From: Pisolithus tinctorius
Taxonomy: Eukaryota > Basidiomycota > Agaricomycetes > Boletales > Pisolithaceae
Direction of reading: 5' to 3'
Length of the DNA: 64,000 nt
NCBI GenBank assembly: GCA_024663395.1
Contig: JANFAH010000018.1
Location: 558,001-622,000 of the forward strand
Shown piece by piece: positions 1 to 10,908 of this stretch. The first letter of the stretch is position 1, and every line of letters begins with the position of its first letter. The position numbers and the translations under genes were made by a program. The notes under the pieces were generated by a model. It ran no database searches and was not told the DNA's origin. It saw only the letters and a list, made by a program, of their open reading frames with translations.

Positions 1-658
1 TCTCCATCAATCTTGCGCAACACCACCATACGAGCGTGAAGTGTTTCCCTAAGCACTGGTTACTGCTCTCGGTGCGAGGTATCTGTCGATCGTTCCCCAT
101 TTTCCTTCGCCATGTAGTTGCATCGCGTCGTCCCATTCATCGTCGTCCTCACTCTCATCTTCAGAGTCGAAAAGTGATGAATGCACAGGCGTTTTCACTC
201 GTCCGCTGTTCTGGAATCTTCGAGCTGAACGGTAGCTGCAAGTTGAAGCTAAGGTCCATGGTAGACGCATAGTCTGCTGGGTCGAGCTGCACAAAATGAC
301 GCACATGAGTCAAACCTAGCATTACAACGTAGAAAAATTCAGCATACATCCATACCCTTCGTGCCGTGCAGTCTTGTTTTTGCTACCTAGAGAAATAAGA
401 GTACTAGCACGAAAAATGTCATCACGAGGTACGGCGGCACTTGTGGACCCCCTGCATTGAGGTATTTGACAAAATAGTGTTACGGAGGGCCGCCTTGAGT
501 TTCGGTGGAGACGCGAGGGTGGTCAGCTGGTGTTCGTCGCATCGATGGACTCGCAAGTTGGGCTGGTTCTGAATGGGCGCTCTGCGGTCCCGGAACGGAA
601 CTTGCGAACCCGGATTCGATGATCGTGCCGAGGTTCGGAACCACACCCGTCTGCACGC
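1..658. repeat. Dispersed repeat, copy 1 (partner at 18,908-19,578)
   Basis: This segment is nearly identical, by eye over 90%, to 18,908-19,578 in the same orientation, and may extend left of the window. CpG is abundant, so this copy is not eroded. Read on the minus strand at about 80-190 it holds an open stretch rich in Asp/Glu (DSEDESEDDDEWDD), kept with small changes in the other copy, so it may be part of a coding exon carried by the repeat. I do not recognise the protein. The similarity stops at about 658, where a tryptophan-synthase fragment begins. Confidence 0.75.
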
Positions 659-1949
659 TGGGATCCACGTCTGCGATATCTGAGGTGCTCGACGTCGTCC
701 GATAGGGAAGCCACGCTTTGGTCACTGTTGTCAAGTACTCGAGGGAAGATGACACCGTCCCCGTCCTTCTCGCGATGCAAGCTGGGGGAGCAGATGTCTT
801 CGAAGTTGGCGTTCCATTCTCCAATCCCATCGCAGCGTTCAAGACACTAACCCTGCGAGTCTGTCCGTTTCAAATCCAAATCTCTGAAGGGAACACATTA
901 GGACGCTCCTCAGAGTGGAGTCGAGTATGCAACGGTACTTGGAGCAATCACCTTACGGTGGGGCTGTTCGTGCTCATTAACTTGTGCAGGTTATTACATC
1001 CCTATCCTAAATTGCATACCCCCAAGACACGCAGACAGGGTACTTTGCGATGCTGGCGCTAGCGGATTCGTCATGGAAGACCTTCAGCCTGAAGAGGTAT
1101 CTGGTTTTCGCAGGAAATGCACGGAAGCTGGGTGAGTGTAGGTTGTGGCATCTGGGGCCCAAAGCAAACTCCTAGATGATCCATCGCGTGGCACCGTCTA
1201 CGTCCCTGCACAGCTTTCCTGTCTCCTCTTAAGGTTTGTCTTTATGCAAGCTCGGCGTTACTGGAGGACCTATGTCACCTCTCTCAGGTGGGGACCACCG
1301 AGCCTTCCGTTAAAGGGTTCATGGCCAGCAAAGCTCTAGATATCATTGTGCGTGTCCGCGATCCATTTTGACGCCGTCGTCGTGGACAGTCGCATAGTCT
1401 CCCTGCGCGAGCCGGTCCGGTTCCTCACCCGCCTTTCCAAGTTATACTTTGCAGAGAGCCTGAGCAGCTCTGCCAATGGTGCACAGATCTAGCTGAAAAG
1501 AGGGGAACTGTAGGTGTCCGCCAATCGCACAGTACAACCAAGCCGATCTCATGCTATTGCAGCAACCGCACAGGGTCACATCAAGTCAATCACGCAGTTA
1601 GCCAGGTATACATATTCCCATTCTTTTCAAACTTTAGTCTGAACGTCAGCAAGGCATCTTAAAACATATCGCATTATCACAGATACGGGTGCTGGGGTAG
1701 CAAATGCGACCGTGTGTGCCCGTTTCGGTCTATATGCGTCCGGAGAATGCACGGAGACAAGTTCTGAACATTTCCCGTACGCAGATGCTTGTTGCTAAGG
1801 TGCCCGATTCGTCATCATGTAAATCAACCAAGGTACTGAATTTGATGCGCTTGGGTCGTACCCGTCGAGATTGACTCGAAAACCCTGAAGGAAGCTATTA
1901 ACGACGCAATGGGAGATTGGGATGCAAACCTTGCTACAACATACTTCCT
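659..1949 (+). pseudogene. Tryptophan synthase (TRP5-like) pseudogene fragment, copy 1
   Basis: This is a broken relic of the fused alpha/beta tryptophan synthase that makes tryptophan from indole-3-glycerol phosphate and serine. The alpha part shows AGGADVFEVGVPFSNPIA at about 782-834, matching the alpha-subunit loop 2 region, then DLQPEE near 1,080. Beta remnants follow: IKSITQLA near 1,575, GAGVANATVCARFG near 1,690, and a DANLATTYFL-like end at about 1,945. Former introns are still present, so the copy arose from DNA rather than mRNA. Frameshifts and stops are frequent. The left end of copia element 1 cuts it off at about 1,950. The same family recurs at 9.5, 49.2 and 51.4 kb. Confidence 0.8.
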
Positions 1950-2181
1950 CATACAAGCTTACATAATAAATCTTCACACTTAGGATGTTTGTTTTTCTTT
2001 CAGGTGTACCTCAGACTTCTTCTAACTGAAGCCTGAGGTAACTGTTCTTCTTTGTTAATTAATAGCTACCTTACTGACTTACTACTGTAGTCTCCTTCCT
2101 AGGTTAGCTGTGAATATAGACTTCTTCTAACTGAAGCCTGAGTCTCCTTCCTAGGTCCCTTGTCTCAGCCTACCTTCAATA
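1950..2181 (+). repeat. Left LTR of copia element 1 (5'-truncated)
   Basis: It matches the right LTR from the segment CATACAAGCTTACATAATAA onward. It carries an internal duplication of about 50 bp, so the motif TCTCCTTCCTAGG occurs twice where the right LTR has it once. It ends in TTCAATA directly before the primer-binding site. Confidence 0.85.
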
Positions 2182-2195
2182 GATTATGAGCCCTG
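2182..2195 (+). other. Primer-binding site of copia element 1
   Basis: GATTATGAGCCCTG lies immediately after the left LTR. Apart from the second base it is complementary to the anticodon stem-loop of initiator tRNA-Met (CAGGGCUCAUAACC), as expected for a copia element primed by a half-tRNA. Copia element 2 has the perfect version. Confidence 0.65.
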
Positions 2196-2545
2196 AGCAG
2201 CTCTAACCTTACAGTAGCAAACTTGAACCAAGTGGTACCACAGTATACAATAAGACATGTTTTGGAGGATGACGAGCTGCAGGATTGTCAAGTCTATAGA
2301 GAAGAATATACTCAGACTTCAAGTTGGTTGAAGCTTAAACAATTAACTACCTATAGAGAAGAATATACTGTAGGCAGGTAAGTAAGTGTTCCAATATAAT
2401 GAATGGAAGGAGTCCCACCTCAGACTTCAAGTTGGTTGAAGCTGAGGTGCAGTAAGGAAAAAATAAACTGCTAAGTGTCCGCTTTTGGATTATGTAATGC
2501 TGTGCTTGGTGAACCACAACTAAGGTAAAAGTGATAAACTCCAAC
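2196..2545 (+). other. Untranslated leader with short internal repeats
   Basis: No gene is seen. Two short motifs are repeated: CTATAGAGAAGAATATACT (near 2,295 and 2,351) and CAGACTTCAAGTTGGTTGAA (near 2,313 and 2,423). These look like local duplications in the retrotransposon leader. Confidence 0.5.
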
Positions 2546-5500
2546 ATGTCATCCAGACCTTCAGTGTCAATGTCTTGGGCTCTAGGCCCATCCACAAGTG
2601 CAAATACATCAGCCTCTACTTCTACAAGAGTCATGCAAGGCTCAAGTCAACTCTACAACATAGCTCCCCTTGCAGATGATGGTTCGAACTATCAAATGTG
2701 GAAATTCCAAATGCAAAAAGTCTTAACAGTTCATGGCCTCTGGACCATTGTTGCTGGTACAGACATGGAGGTAAAACCTCCAGACCAGAAAACTCATCCT
2801 GACAAGTATGAGGAATGGCTCCTCAAGGACCAGGAAGCATGTGCACAAATCACACTCACACTCAAGGATGAACCCCTTAGTGGAGTACTATATGCAAAAA
2901 CTGCTGCTGAGCCATGGAAGAAACTTGGTGAGAGATATGAAGGAAAAGGAAAGCAGACTATTGCTTGCCTGATTGGCGAGTTGTTCCAAGGAACACTTGC
3001 AGATGACCAACCAATGGAGACACAGCTGAATGCAATGCATCAGAAGGCTCACATCCTCACCTCACTTGGACAACCACTTGAGGACTCACTTGTAGCCATT
3101 GTGATGGTCATCTCACTCCCACCATCATATTCTACCCTCTGCACAATTCTAATGTTGTCGAATGACAAGATAACTCCTGAGATGGTTATTTCCCAAGTCC
3201 TTGTCAAAGAAAAGTCACAACAAACTTTGAAATCACATTCTGCTCTCACCACAAAGACAAACACAGGCAAGAAGTCAAAAGCAGTGGACAAGAAGAAAAA
3301 AGAGAAGAAGTGTGCCTATGCACCATGTGGCAAGATGGGACACACAGAGGACAAATGCTACAAGAAGAAAGTGGACAAAGTAGCCAAAGCTCCATCCCAA
3401 AGTACCTCACATGGGGATAAGGACAAGTCTAAGGAGAAGTCAGAACTGACAGCAAAGATTGCAGCCATGGCAGAAGAAGAGGAAGGCCCTCTCCACTTAT
3501 TTGTAGCTTGTGCACACCCAGAAACCAGCACATCAGAGTGGGTCATAGACTCCAGGGCCTCCACACACATGTGCTGCCAATGGTCATGGTTTATGATGTT
3601 CAGAAAACTGGTACCCTCTCAACCAGTGATCATTGGCAACAGCAGAACAATCCAAGCCATAGGCAAGGGGAGAATTGAACTCTCCATGCACCTTGAGGAT
3701 GGATGCACAAGCAAAACCATCCTACAAGACATATACTATGTTCCTGATCTCGACACAAATCTCATGTCAGTCCCCTCTTTGGCCTTGAAAGGACTAAAGG
3801 TTACCTTTGGAGAACAGACATGCCAGGTTCATGCACAAGGCCAGGTTGTAGCTCTTGCCACCAAATGCAGATCCCTCTACATACTCGAAGCAAGTGTCGT
3901 ATCAGGGAGCCATGCTGCCTATACCATCAATACCCCAGATGCACTCAATGCGAATGAGCCATACATGGCTCTCACCTCTCAGATGACAATGTCCAAAGCT
4001 ACTCTAATTATGTGGCACCGCCATCTTGGACACACCAATGTCAAACATGTCCTAAATCTGTTGGACAAGGACATGGTGTCCAGAATGGATATCATAGGGA
4101 CCAGGGAGATCAGCACATGCATGTGCAAGGCCTGCCTTGAAGGCAAACAACACCAGGAACCTATTTTGTCGAAGTCAGATGTGGAAAATCCATGCATACT
4201 ACATCAGACCTACACAGACATGTGTGGACCCATGGAGACAACAGCACAGACAGGCCACAAGTACTTTGTAACCTTCATTGATGGCCATTCACATCATCTA
4301 GTGGTAAAATTGGCTAAATCAAAGGATGAAGTCTTTGCACTCACAAAGCAGTACTTCAAGAGAGCAGAAGCAGAGACAGGTTGTCAGCCAAACTACCTTT
4401 GCAGTGATGGTGGTGGTGAATATGGCTTGAAGGAATTCAAAGCCTACCTGAAGTCCAAAGGGATACACCATGAGAAGACAAATGTGTATACACCACAGGA
4501 AAACAGAGTCGCAGAGCACATGAACTGCACCATTGTAGAGTCCACATGTGCTATGCTAAGCAACACTGGCCTACCCAACAAGTACTGGGGAGATGCAATC
4601 CTCCATGCGGCACACATAATAAATCACCTGCCTACAAGGGCACTCAAGCAAGATCTTACACCCTACAAAGCATACACAGGAAATAAACCAGTAATTCCTC
4701 ATCTATGGGTTTTTGGATGCACAGCACATACCCACATACCTGAGGAAAAGTGGCAGAAGCTGGGAGTTAAGTCCCTCAAATGTCAGTTCCTAGGCTACTC
4801 AGAGAACAAGAAGGCATACACCTGTGTACAGAAGACTTTGGGTCAGATTGTGGAGTCATGTGATGTCATTTTTGATGAGGGAGATGGGACAGACAAATCC
4901 TGAGTCCAGATTGACATTGTTGTCAAGGAAATGAAGCCTGTAGCACCTGCTATCAGTGATCAGAATGCTTGAGGGCACAAGTACCCACCTACAGAGGGAA
5001 ATAGTGGCTCTGACAGCTCAGATGCAGCCTCAGAAGGAGGAAATAACCTAGTACATGACTGGGGGGACATAGATGACACTATGGCTACTAATGGCAATGA
5101 GGCGATTGCAAACAATCAGGTTGTTTCGACACCTGAGCCCAAAATTCAAGTCCAGAGTAAAAAAGGTGTTAGTGGGTTGAACCATGGGAATGATGGGGAC
5201 AAACACACCTTGGAACGAAGGCACCAGGCGACACCTATGCCTGGTCAATGCCCTGGGTCATCATGCACACCTCCAGGACCATATCTGGTCCCAATTCCAC
5301 CTCCAGGTGTCAGAAGATCATCTAGAATTCAAAAAACACCTGTAAAAGATGATGATCAAAGGTATTTCATCAATGCCTATGAATGACAGACACTACCTGT
5401 GGTGGGGGACGCTGTGGGAAGGGACGAAGGTGGTGGGAGTGGTGAGAGAGTGCCAGAGAGCGTGGAAATGGCGAGTGAAGGTGGTGATAGGCCTCATGGC

Positions 5501-7084
5501 GAACAGCAACACCACAATGCTTACCAAGCAAACACATCATGTGATCATGGACCCACAACCTTCGCAGAGGCAATGCATCGTCCTGATGCTGATCGCTGGT
5601 ATGCAGCCATGGCCAATGAACTCATGATATTTAAAAATATAGGATTATACAAGGAGGTTCCTCAGCCACCTGATCGAAAGATCATTGACTTGAAATGGGT
5701 CTACAAAATAAAATGAGGACTGACAGGCAAAATTGACAAATACAAGGCACGACTCGTCGCAAAAGGGTTTACACAGGTGCATGGCATTGACTACATGGAG
5801 ACATTTGTGCCCATAGCCAAGTTCTCTACGATAAGAATCCTGCTTGCCCTCACCGCTAAGTACAACCTCAAAGTTCATCAGATGGACGTCAAATCTGCCT
5901 TTTTAAATGGCAAACTTGAGGAAGAAATTTATCTTTGTCCCCCTCCAGGTTTTCATGGCTCTGGTGGCATCGTCTGGCGCCTTTATTGTGCGCTTTATGG
6001 ACTCAAACAAGCTCCAAAATCCTGGTATATGAGACTTCAAGAAGTTTTCGAGTCACTTGGATTCACACACAGCAATGCAGACCATAGTCTATTTTTCAAG
6101 GTCAAAGATGGTGTCTTAATCATCATAGCTGTGTATGTTGATGATAAACTAATCCTGTCAAAGAGCTGCAAAGCCATCGAACACTTAAAAACCCAACTGT
6201 CAGCCAAGTATGACCTCTCTGACCTGGGGGAAGCCCATTGGATACTCAGGATGGAGATTATATGAGACTGCAACAAGGGAGTGATAGAACTCTCCCAATG
6301 TCACTATATAGAGTTAATTCTCAAGCGCATAGGCATGCAGAATGGCTGGACTGTGTCCACACCCATCAAGCAAAACCTAAAACTCGAAAAACTTGATGCT
6401 CCTGCATGTGACCTTCAGTCATATCAATCAGCACTCAGCGCACTGATGTATGCCATGTTGGCAACACAACCTGATCTTGCCTTCACTGTAGGTGTACTCA
6501 GCAGGCATGCCACTACCCCTGGAGACCAACATTGGTCTGCACTGAAGCAAGTCTACCAGTACCTGCATAAAACTTCGAGTGCACATCCACAGTACACAAG
6601 GGACCCTAGTGGCTCCCTTGTAGGTTATGCTGATGCGGACTGGGCCACAGATGTTAATGACCATTGCTCGGTCTCAGGCTATGTCTTCACCCTGTCTGGT
6701 GGAGCTGTAAGCTGGTCTTCGAAGAAACAAACCTCTGTAGCCCTGTTGAGCACAGCAGCCAAGTACATGGCAGTTTCAGTGGCTGGAAAGGAACTCCTTT
6801 GGGTCTGCACCTTACTCCATGAACTGGATGCAGTTGAGATCATGCAGCTGACCCCCCTTCTAGTTGACAATCAATCTGCAATAGCACTAACTGCCAATGC
6901 CATGTTCCATGATCACACCAAGCACATATCAATCCATCATCATTTTATTTGTGAAAAGGTGGAGAGTGGAGACCTGGCAGTACAGTATGTGTCTATGAAT
7001 GAGCAGGTGGCTGATGTCCTCACCAAGGGGTTATTGTGTGAGAAGCATGAGCGTTTCTCTTCTGGTATGGGTATTATTTTCTAA
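2546..7084 (+). pseudogene. Copia element 1 gag-pol polyprotein, five TGA stops
   Basis: One reading frame of 1,512 codons runs from ATG 2,546; the in-frame GTG at 2,531 is not needed. Gag occupies about residues 1-250 and ends in a zinc knuckle CAYAPCGKMGHTEDKC (C-X4-C-X3-GH-X4-C; the first spacing is wider than the usual X2). The protease motif near residue 335 reads DSRAST where DSGAST is expected. Integrase has an HHCC finger (HRHLGH...CKACLEGK) and the D, D, E residues in YTDMCGP, CSDGGGEYG and PQENRVAEH. RT carries YVDDKL near 6,137 and RNase H carries YADADWA near 6,629. The only interruptions are TGA at 4,901, 4,970, 5,384, 5,714 and 6,263. At 5,714 and 6,263 the family has Arg, so CGA to TGA is likely. 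The element is not able to move by itself as it stands. Confidence 0.92.
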
Positions 7085-7106
7085 GCTTTGTTACACTGAG
7101 GGGGTG

Positions 7107-7326
7107 TGTTGAAGTGTTACCACCTTTACCTGACTTCTGCTTACATCATACAAGCTTACATAATAAATCTTCGCACTTAGGATGTTTGTTTTTCTTTCAG
7201 GTGTACCTCAGACTTCTTCTAACTGAAGCCTGAGGTAACTGTTCTTCTTTGTTAATTAATAGCTACCTTACTGACTTACTACTGTAGTCTCCTTCCTAGG
7301 TCCCTCATCTCAGCCTACCTTCAATA
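7107..7326 (+). repeat. Right LTR of copia element 1
   Basis: It begins TGTTGAAGTG just after the purine-rich tract ACTGAGGGGGTG and ends TTCAATA. The 220-bp length is typical for copia. It lacks the internal duplication seen in the left LTR. Confidence 0.85.
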
Positions 7327-7339
7327 ATGTGTAGTCCTG

Positions 7340-7870
7340 AAAGTGGGACTAACCAATGTTGGCCACTGGGCCCTGAGGGTGGGTAGGCTGGCATGTGAAA
7401 GAAGGTTTGGCTGAGGTCACTGGTGGGTGGACCCACCCCATGAAAGTGGCATTGGCTGACATCACTGGTGGATGGTACCATCCCCTGAGAATGGGACCAG
7501 CTGACCTCTCCCTTGGAGGGTGCTACCCCCTGAAAGTGGGATTGGCCAATGCCCCACTGTAGGGTGTGACCCCCTGAAAGTGGGACCAGCCAATGCACCA
7601 CTGTAGGGTGCTACCCCCTGAAAGTGGGATTGGCCCACAGCACTGATGGATGATCCCACCCCCTGAGGGTGGAGTGGGCTGACCAAACTAGGGGATAGTC
7701 CTACCCCCTGAAAGTGGGATCAGCCAGTCTCACTCATGGATGGTCCTACCCCCTGAATGGATCAGTGGATGTCACCATGGGATGTAACCACCCCCTGGAA
7801 ATGGGATTCAGCTGACCTCACTGGTGGAACCACCCATTGAAAGTTAGATCAGCTGACCACACTGCCCTGT
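7340..7870. repeat. Minisatellite, degenerate units of about 50 bp
   Basis: The unit CCCCCTGAAAGTGGGA, followed by a CCA-rich half with CACTG(T/A)(A/T)GGGTG-like sequence, recurs about ten times at 44-54 bp spacing. The array is almost free of CpG. Minus-strand ORFs through it simply reflect the repetition and are not called as genes. Confidence 0.75.
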
Positions 7871-8128
7871 GGACTCACCCCTTTGGAGGTGTCATAGATG
7901 GACATGGCTGGGTGATGGGTGTACTGGTCTTGAAACTGAACCTCCATTATGCTCACCATGGCATGACATCCATCTCAGGTGGTGCTAGCTAGTAGTTGTA
8001 TTTAAGAAATGTTATTGCCAACATTGTTTCATAACCTGTAATACATATCTTGCCAAATTGTTGAAGTAGTCCTGATGTTATGGGTATGACTAGAGTCACC
8101 AAGATTGCATAGCTATTTACAAGGATTT
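7871..8128. other. No feature recognised
   Basis: CpG-poor sequence between the minisatellite and the end of the cysteine-rich pseudogene. I see no ORF, repeat or LTR-like end. Confidence 0.4.
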
Positions 8129-9508
8129 CTAAGTATTTATATCTTCCCTTGTAGCAATGAAGATGTTCCTCTTTTTCCCTGTGTTAAGGTGAATGGAATT
8201 TTCAGGGATGGAGAAAGTGAATGTCTTTGCTGGGAGGGAAGAGCCATCAGGCCCTTTTCCCTTTCCACAGTCAGCATAGCAACACTCATAAGAAATAAAT
8301 TCCCCTGCTGACCCCCAATGCCACTTCTGCATGGTTGCACATTGAGGACATGCAACTGGCAAGTGATGACCCCAGGGCCTGAGATGCTTGTCAGTCCAGA
8401 TGTACTTTTCTACCTCCAGCCTTTCTTCCTGCCAAACGATCAAAATGATGTTTGAGTGCCTCCCAAGTTTGGCACAGTCCCACAAAGCATCCTTCACTGC
8501 ATTTCTGACATGAAAACCTTCAATCACAGTTTTGTCCAGGAGACTCTGGAGGTAGGGTGCTGTTGTAGGGATTTAGAGCCTTGGATCATCAAAGAGGAGG
8601 ATGGACCTTGGCTTGAAACTAGCAAGTGTCAGGGATGAGTCAGCATCAAAGAAGGAAACTTACAGTTTGGCAGCCTGTTTTACCCCATTGAAGCTCTGTG
8701 CCTCTGTAACCACAGAACCACAGACATAGAACACCATGTCAGCTCCCTTTATAATCTCAGCAAGGGGGGTAAGAAGGAGTTGGAGAACCTGAACATGGTT
8801 AACTGGGGGAGCCAAGGGGAGTGGATGGCACTCACCTGAAAAACTTGAGATGCATGGGGGTTGTTATCCTCATCATAACCAGCAAAGAGATCACCCCTGT
8901 CTTCATCACTGTGAGTGGTGAGGAAATGGACCACCCTTGGATAAGTGGAGAGGGAAGTGGCCAGGCTTGTTGCTGCCTTTTGGTATGTAGCCTGGGAATC
9001 TTGGGTGGCCAGGTTAAAAGGTAACTTGGAGAAGGAGTAGGCTTTGTTAGGAAAATAGGCCTGGAAAAAGTCATTAAGCATGTTGACTTGGGTCTGGCCA
9101 ACCTGTAGAGTCTCCAGGTGAAGATGCACCAGTGCTGTGGGGAGGGAAGCCACCTGGGATGCAGTGGCATGCTCAAAGACACCTTTGAGGTGAGGAGAAT
9201 TGGGAAGGACAGGTTCCCCTTTGGAGTAGAAAGCCTTGACATGTTTCAGTTTAAGGATGAAGAGGGCTAGTGAGTTTGGACTTACAAGGTAGGGCTTTGG
9301 TTCACCTCTGGTTTGCTTCCAGTGACAACAGACACACTTGAACTTGACATGGTCTTGTTGCACCTTCTGCAAATCCTCTACAGGGACTACTAAACACAGA
9401 TCACAAACTGCTCTGTAACATCCTCTCTCCTGACAAATCCACATCCTTCCACCATCCCTACACATAACACAGTGCTGGGGTAGATGTAAGATGGTGTATG
9501 GCAGATGG
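8129..9508 (-). pseudogene. Cysteine-rich Agaricomycete protein of unknown function, truncated and broken
   Basis: Read on the minus strand from about 9,508, the protein opens in a zinc-binding-like cluster (HCVMCRDGGRMWIC, then AVCDLC and CVCCHW). Next come a Val/Leu-rich alpha/beta region with HFLTTHSDEDRGDLFAGYD and a FYVCGS segment, then a probable intron at about 8,665-8,590. The C-terminal part has LRPWG and a second Cys cluster (CPQCATMQKWHW, CCYADCG). I recall this layout from large families of unannotated Agaricomycete proteins, but no function is known to me. A stop (TAA) interrupts the second exon near 8,570. The 5' end is missing because a tryptophan-synthase fragment starts at about 9,510. 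The block is CpG-poor. Confidence 0.6.
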
Positions 9509-9509
9509 G

Positions 9510-10800
9510 AAAGATCCATGTCTGCAATATCTGAGGTGCTCAACATTGTCTGATAGGGAAGCCACACTTTGGTCACTGTTGTCAAGTACTCAAGGGAAGA
9601 TGACACCATCCCTGTCCTTCAGACAATGCATGCTGGGGGAGTGGATGTCTTCAAAGTTGATGTTCTGTTCTTCAGTCCCATCTCAGTGTTCAAGAAACTA
9701 TCCCTGCAACTCTGTTCATTGCAAATCCTAAGGGGAACACATTAGAACACTCCTCAAAGTAAAGTCAAGTATGCAACAATTCTTGGAGCAATTGCCTTAC
9801 AGTCCTGGTACCTCTAATCAGTGGGTCAAGTATGAGACTTCATGGGGCTGTTCATGCTCATTGACCTGTGCAGATTATACATCCCTATCCTAAATTTCAT
9901 ACTGCCAAGACATGCAGACAGGGCACTTGCGATGCTGGAGCTAATGGATTTGTCATGGAAGACCTCCAGTCTGAAGAGGCATCTAGTTTTCGCAGGAAAT
10001 GCACTGTAGCTGGGTGAGTGTAGGTCATGGCATCTGGGTGCCAAAGCAAACTGATTGATTGCCCACAGCCTCATCCCTCTTGTGGCACCACTGACATCAA
10101 TGCACTGGCTTCCTGTCTTGTACAAGGTATGCTTTTATGCAAGCTCAACATTACTGGAGTACCCATGTCACCTTTCTGAGGTGGGAACCACTGAGCCTTC
10201 CATTAAAGGGTTCATGGCCAGTGAACTTCTTGATACCATCATTCATATCTGCAATTCACTTTGACATTGTCGTCATCACAAGTCACATAGTCTCCCTCCC
10301 AGCTGATCCAGTTCTTCACCTGCCCTTGCAAGTTATACTTTGCAGAGAGCCTGACTGACTCTGCCAATGGTGCACCAATCTGGCTGAAAAGAGGGGACCT
10401 GAAGGTGTCCACCAATCATGCAGTACAACTGATCTGATCTGATGGTGTTGCAGCAACCACACAGGGTCACATCAAGTCAATCATGCAGTCAGCCAGGTGT
10501 TTGCATCTTAAAACATATCACATTATCACAGATATGGGTGCTGGGGCAGCAGATCTGATCATGTGTGCCTGTTTTGTTCTATATGTATGCCAAGAATGCA
10601 AGCAGACAAGTTCTGAACATTTCCCATACACTTGTTGCCAAGGTGCCTGATTCATCGTCATGTAAATCAATCAACATACTGAATTCAATGCACTTAGGTT
10701 GTACCTGTCAAGATTGACTCAAAAACCCTGAAGGAAGCTGTTAACAATGCAAGGAGAGATTGGGATGCAAACCTTGCAACAACCCACTTCCTCATTGGAT
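9510..10800 (+). pseudogene. Tryptophan synthase pseudogene fragment, copy 2 (CpG-eroded)
   Basis: It aligns base for base with copy 1 (about 662-1,949) and with the copy at 49.2 kb. The left breakpoint lies in the sequence ATCTGAGGTGCTCAACATTG and matches the start of homology in copy 1. The main difference is that CpG in the other copies is TpG or CpA here: GCAACTCTGTTCATTGCAAA corresponds to GCGAGTCCGTTCATTGCGAA near 49,340. Both alpha and beta remnants and the former introns persist. There is no usable frame. Confidence 0.8.
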
Positions 10801-10908
10801 CCCTCATGATACCAATACAAATGTCAATACAACATTCTATTATTCATACTGTACCTGATGTGTAGAATACAAAGTAAGTGACAAGGATAAAGTGCATATG
10901 TATCAACA

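Larger units (their letters stand above)
1950..7326 (+). mobile_element. Ty1/copia LTR retrotransposon, element 1 (degenerate)
   Basis: The element has a 5'-truncated left LTR (1,950-2,181), a primer-binding site at 2,182, one gag-pol frame (2,546-7,084) with five in-frame TGA stops, a purine tract ending at about 7,106 and a right LTR (7,107-7,326). The domain order gag, protease, integrase, RT, RNase H is that of copia, not gypsy. It sits in a tryptophan-synthase fragment on the left and against a minisatellite on the right. The left LTR lacks about its first 45 bp, so no target duplication can be read. Confidence 0.92.

Noticed and set aside
2531..2545. Upstream GTG as start of copia 1 gag
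   Set aside because: A normal ATG follows 15 bp downstream in the same frame, and nuclear fungal genes rarely start at GTG.
7305..7686. Minus-strand ORFs in the minisatellite as a repeat protein
   Set aside because: Repetitive, CpG-poor, no start context, and the units vary in length by non-multiples of three.
7340..7870. CRISPR-like spacing of short repeats
   Set aside because: Repeats are degenerate, the spacers are themselves repeats, and the genome is eukaryotic.
9480..9609. N-terminal extension of the cysteine-rich ORF through 9,609
   Set aside because: The first 30 or so codons are the antisense of a tryptophan-synthase fragment that also occurs elsewhere, so they are not part of the original protein.
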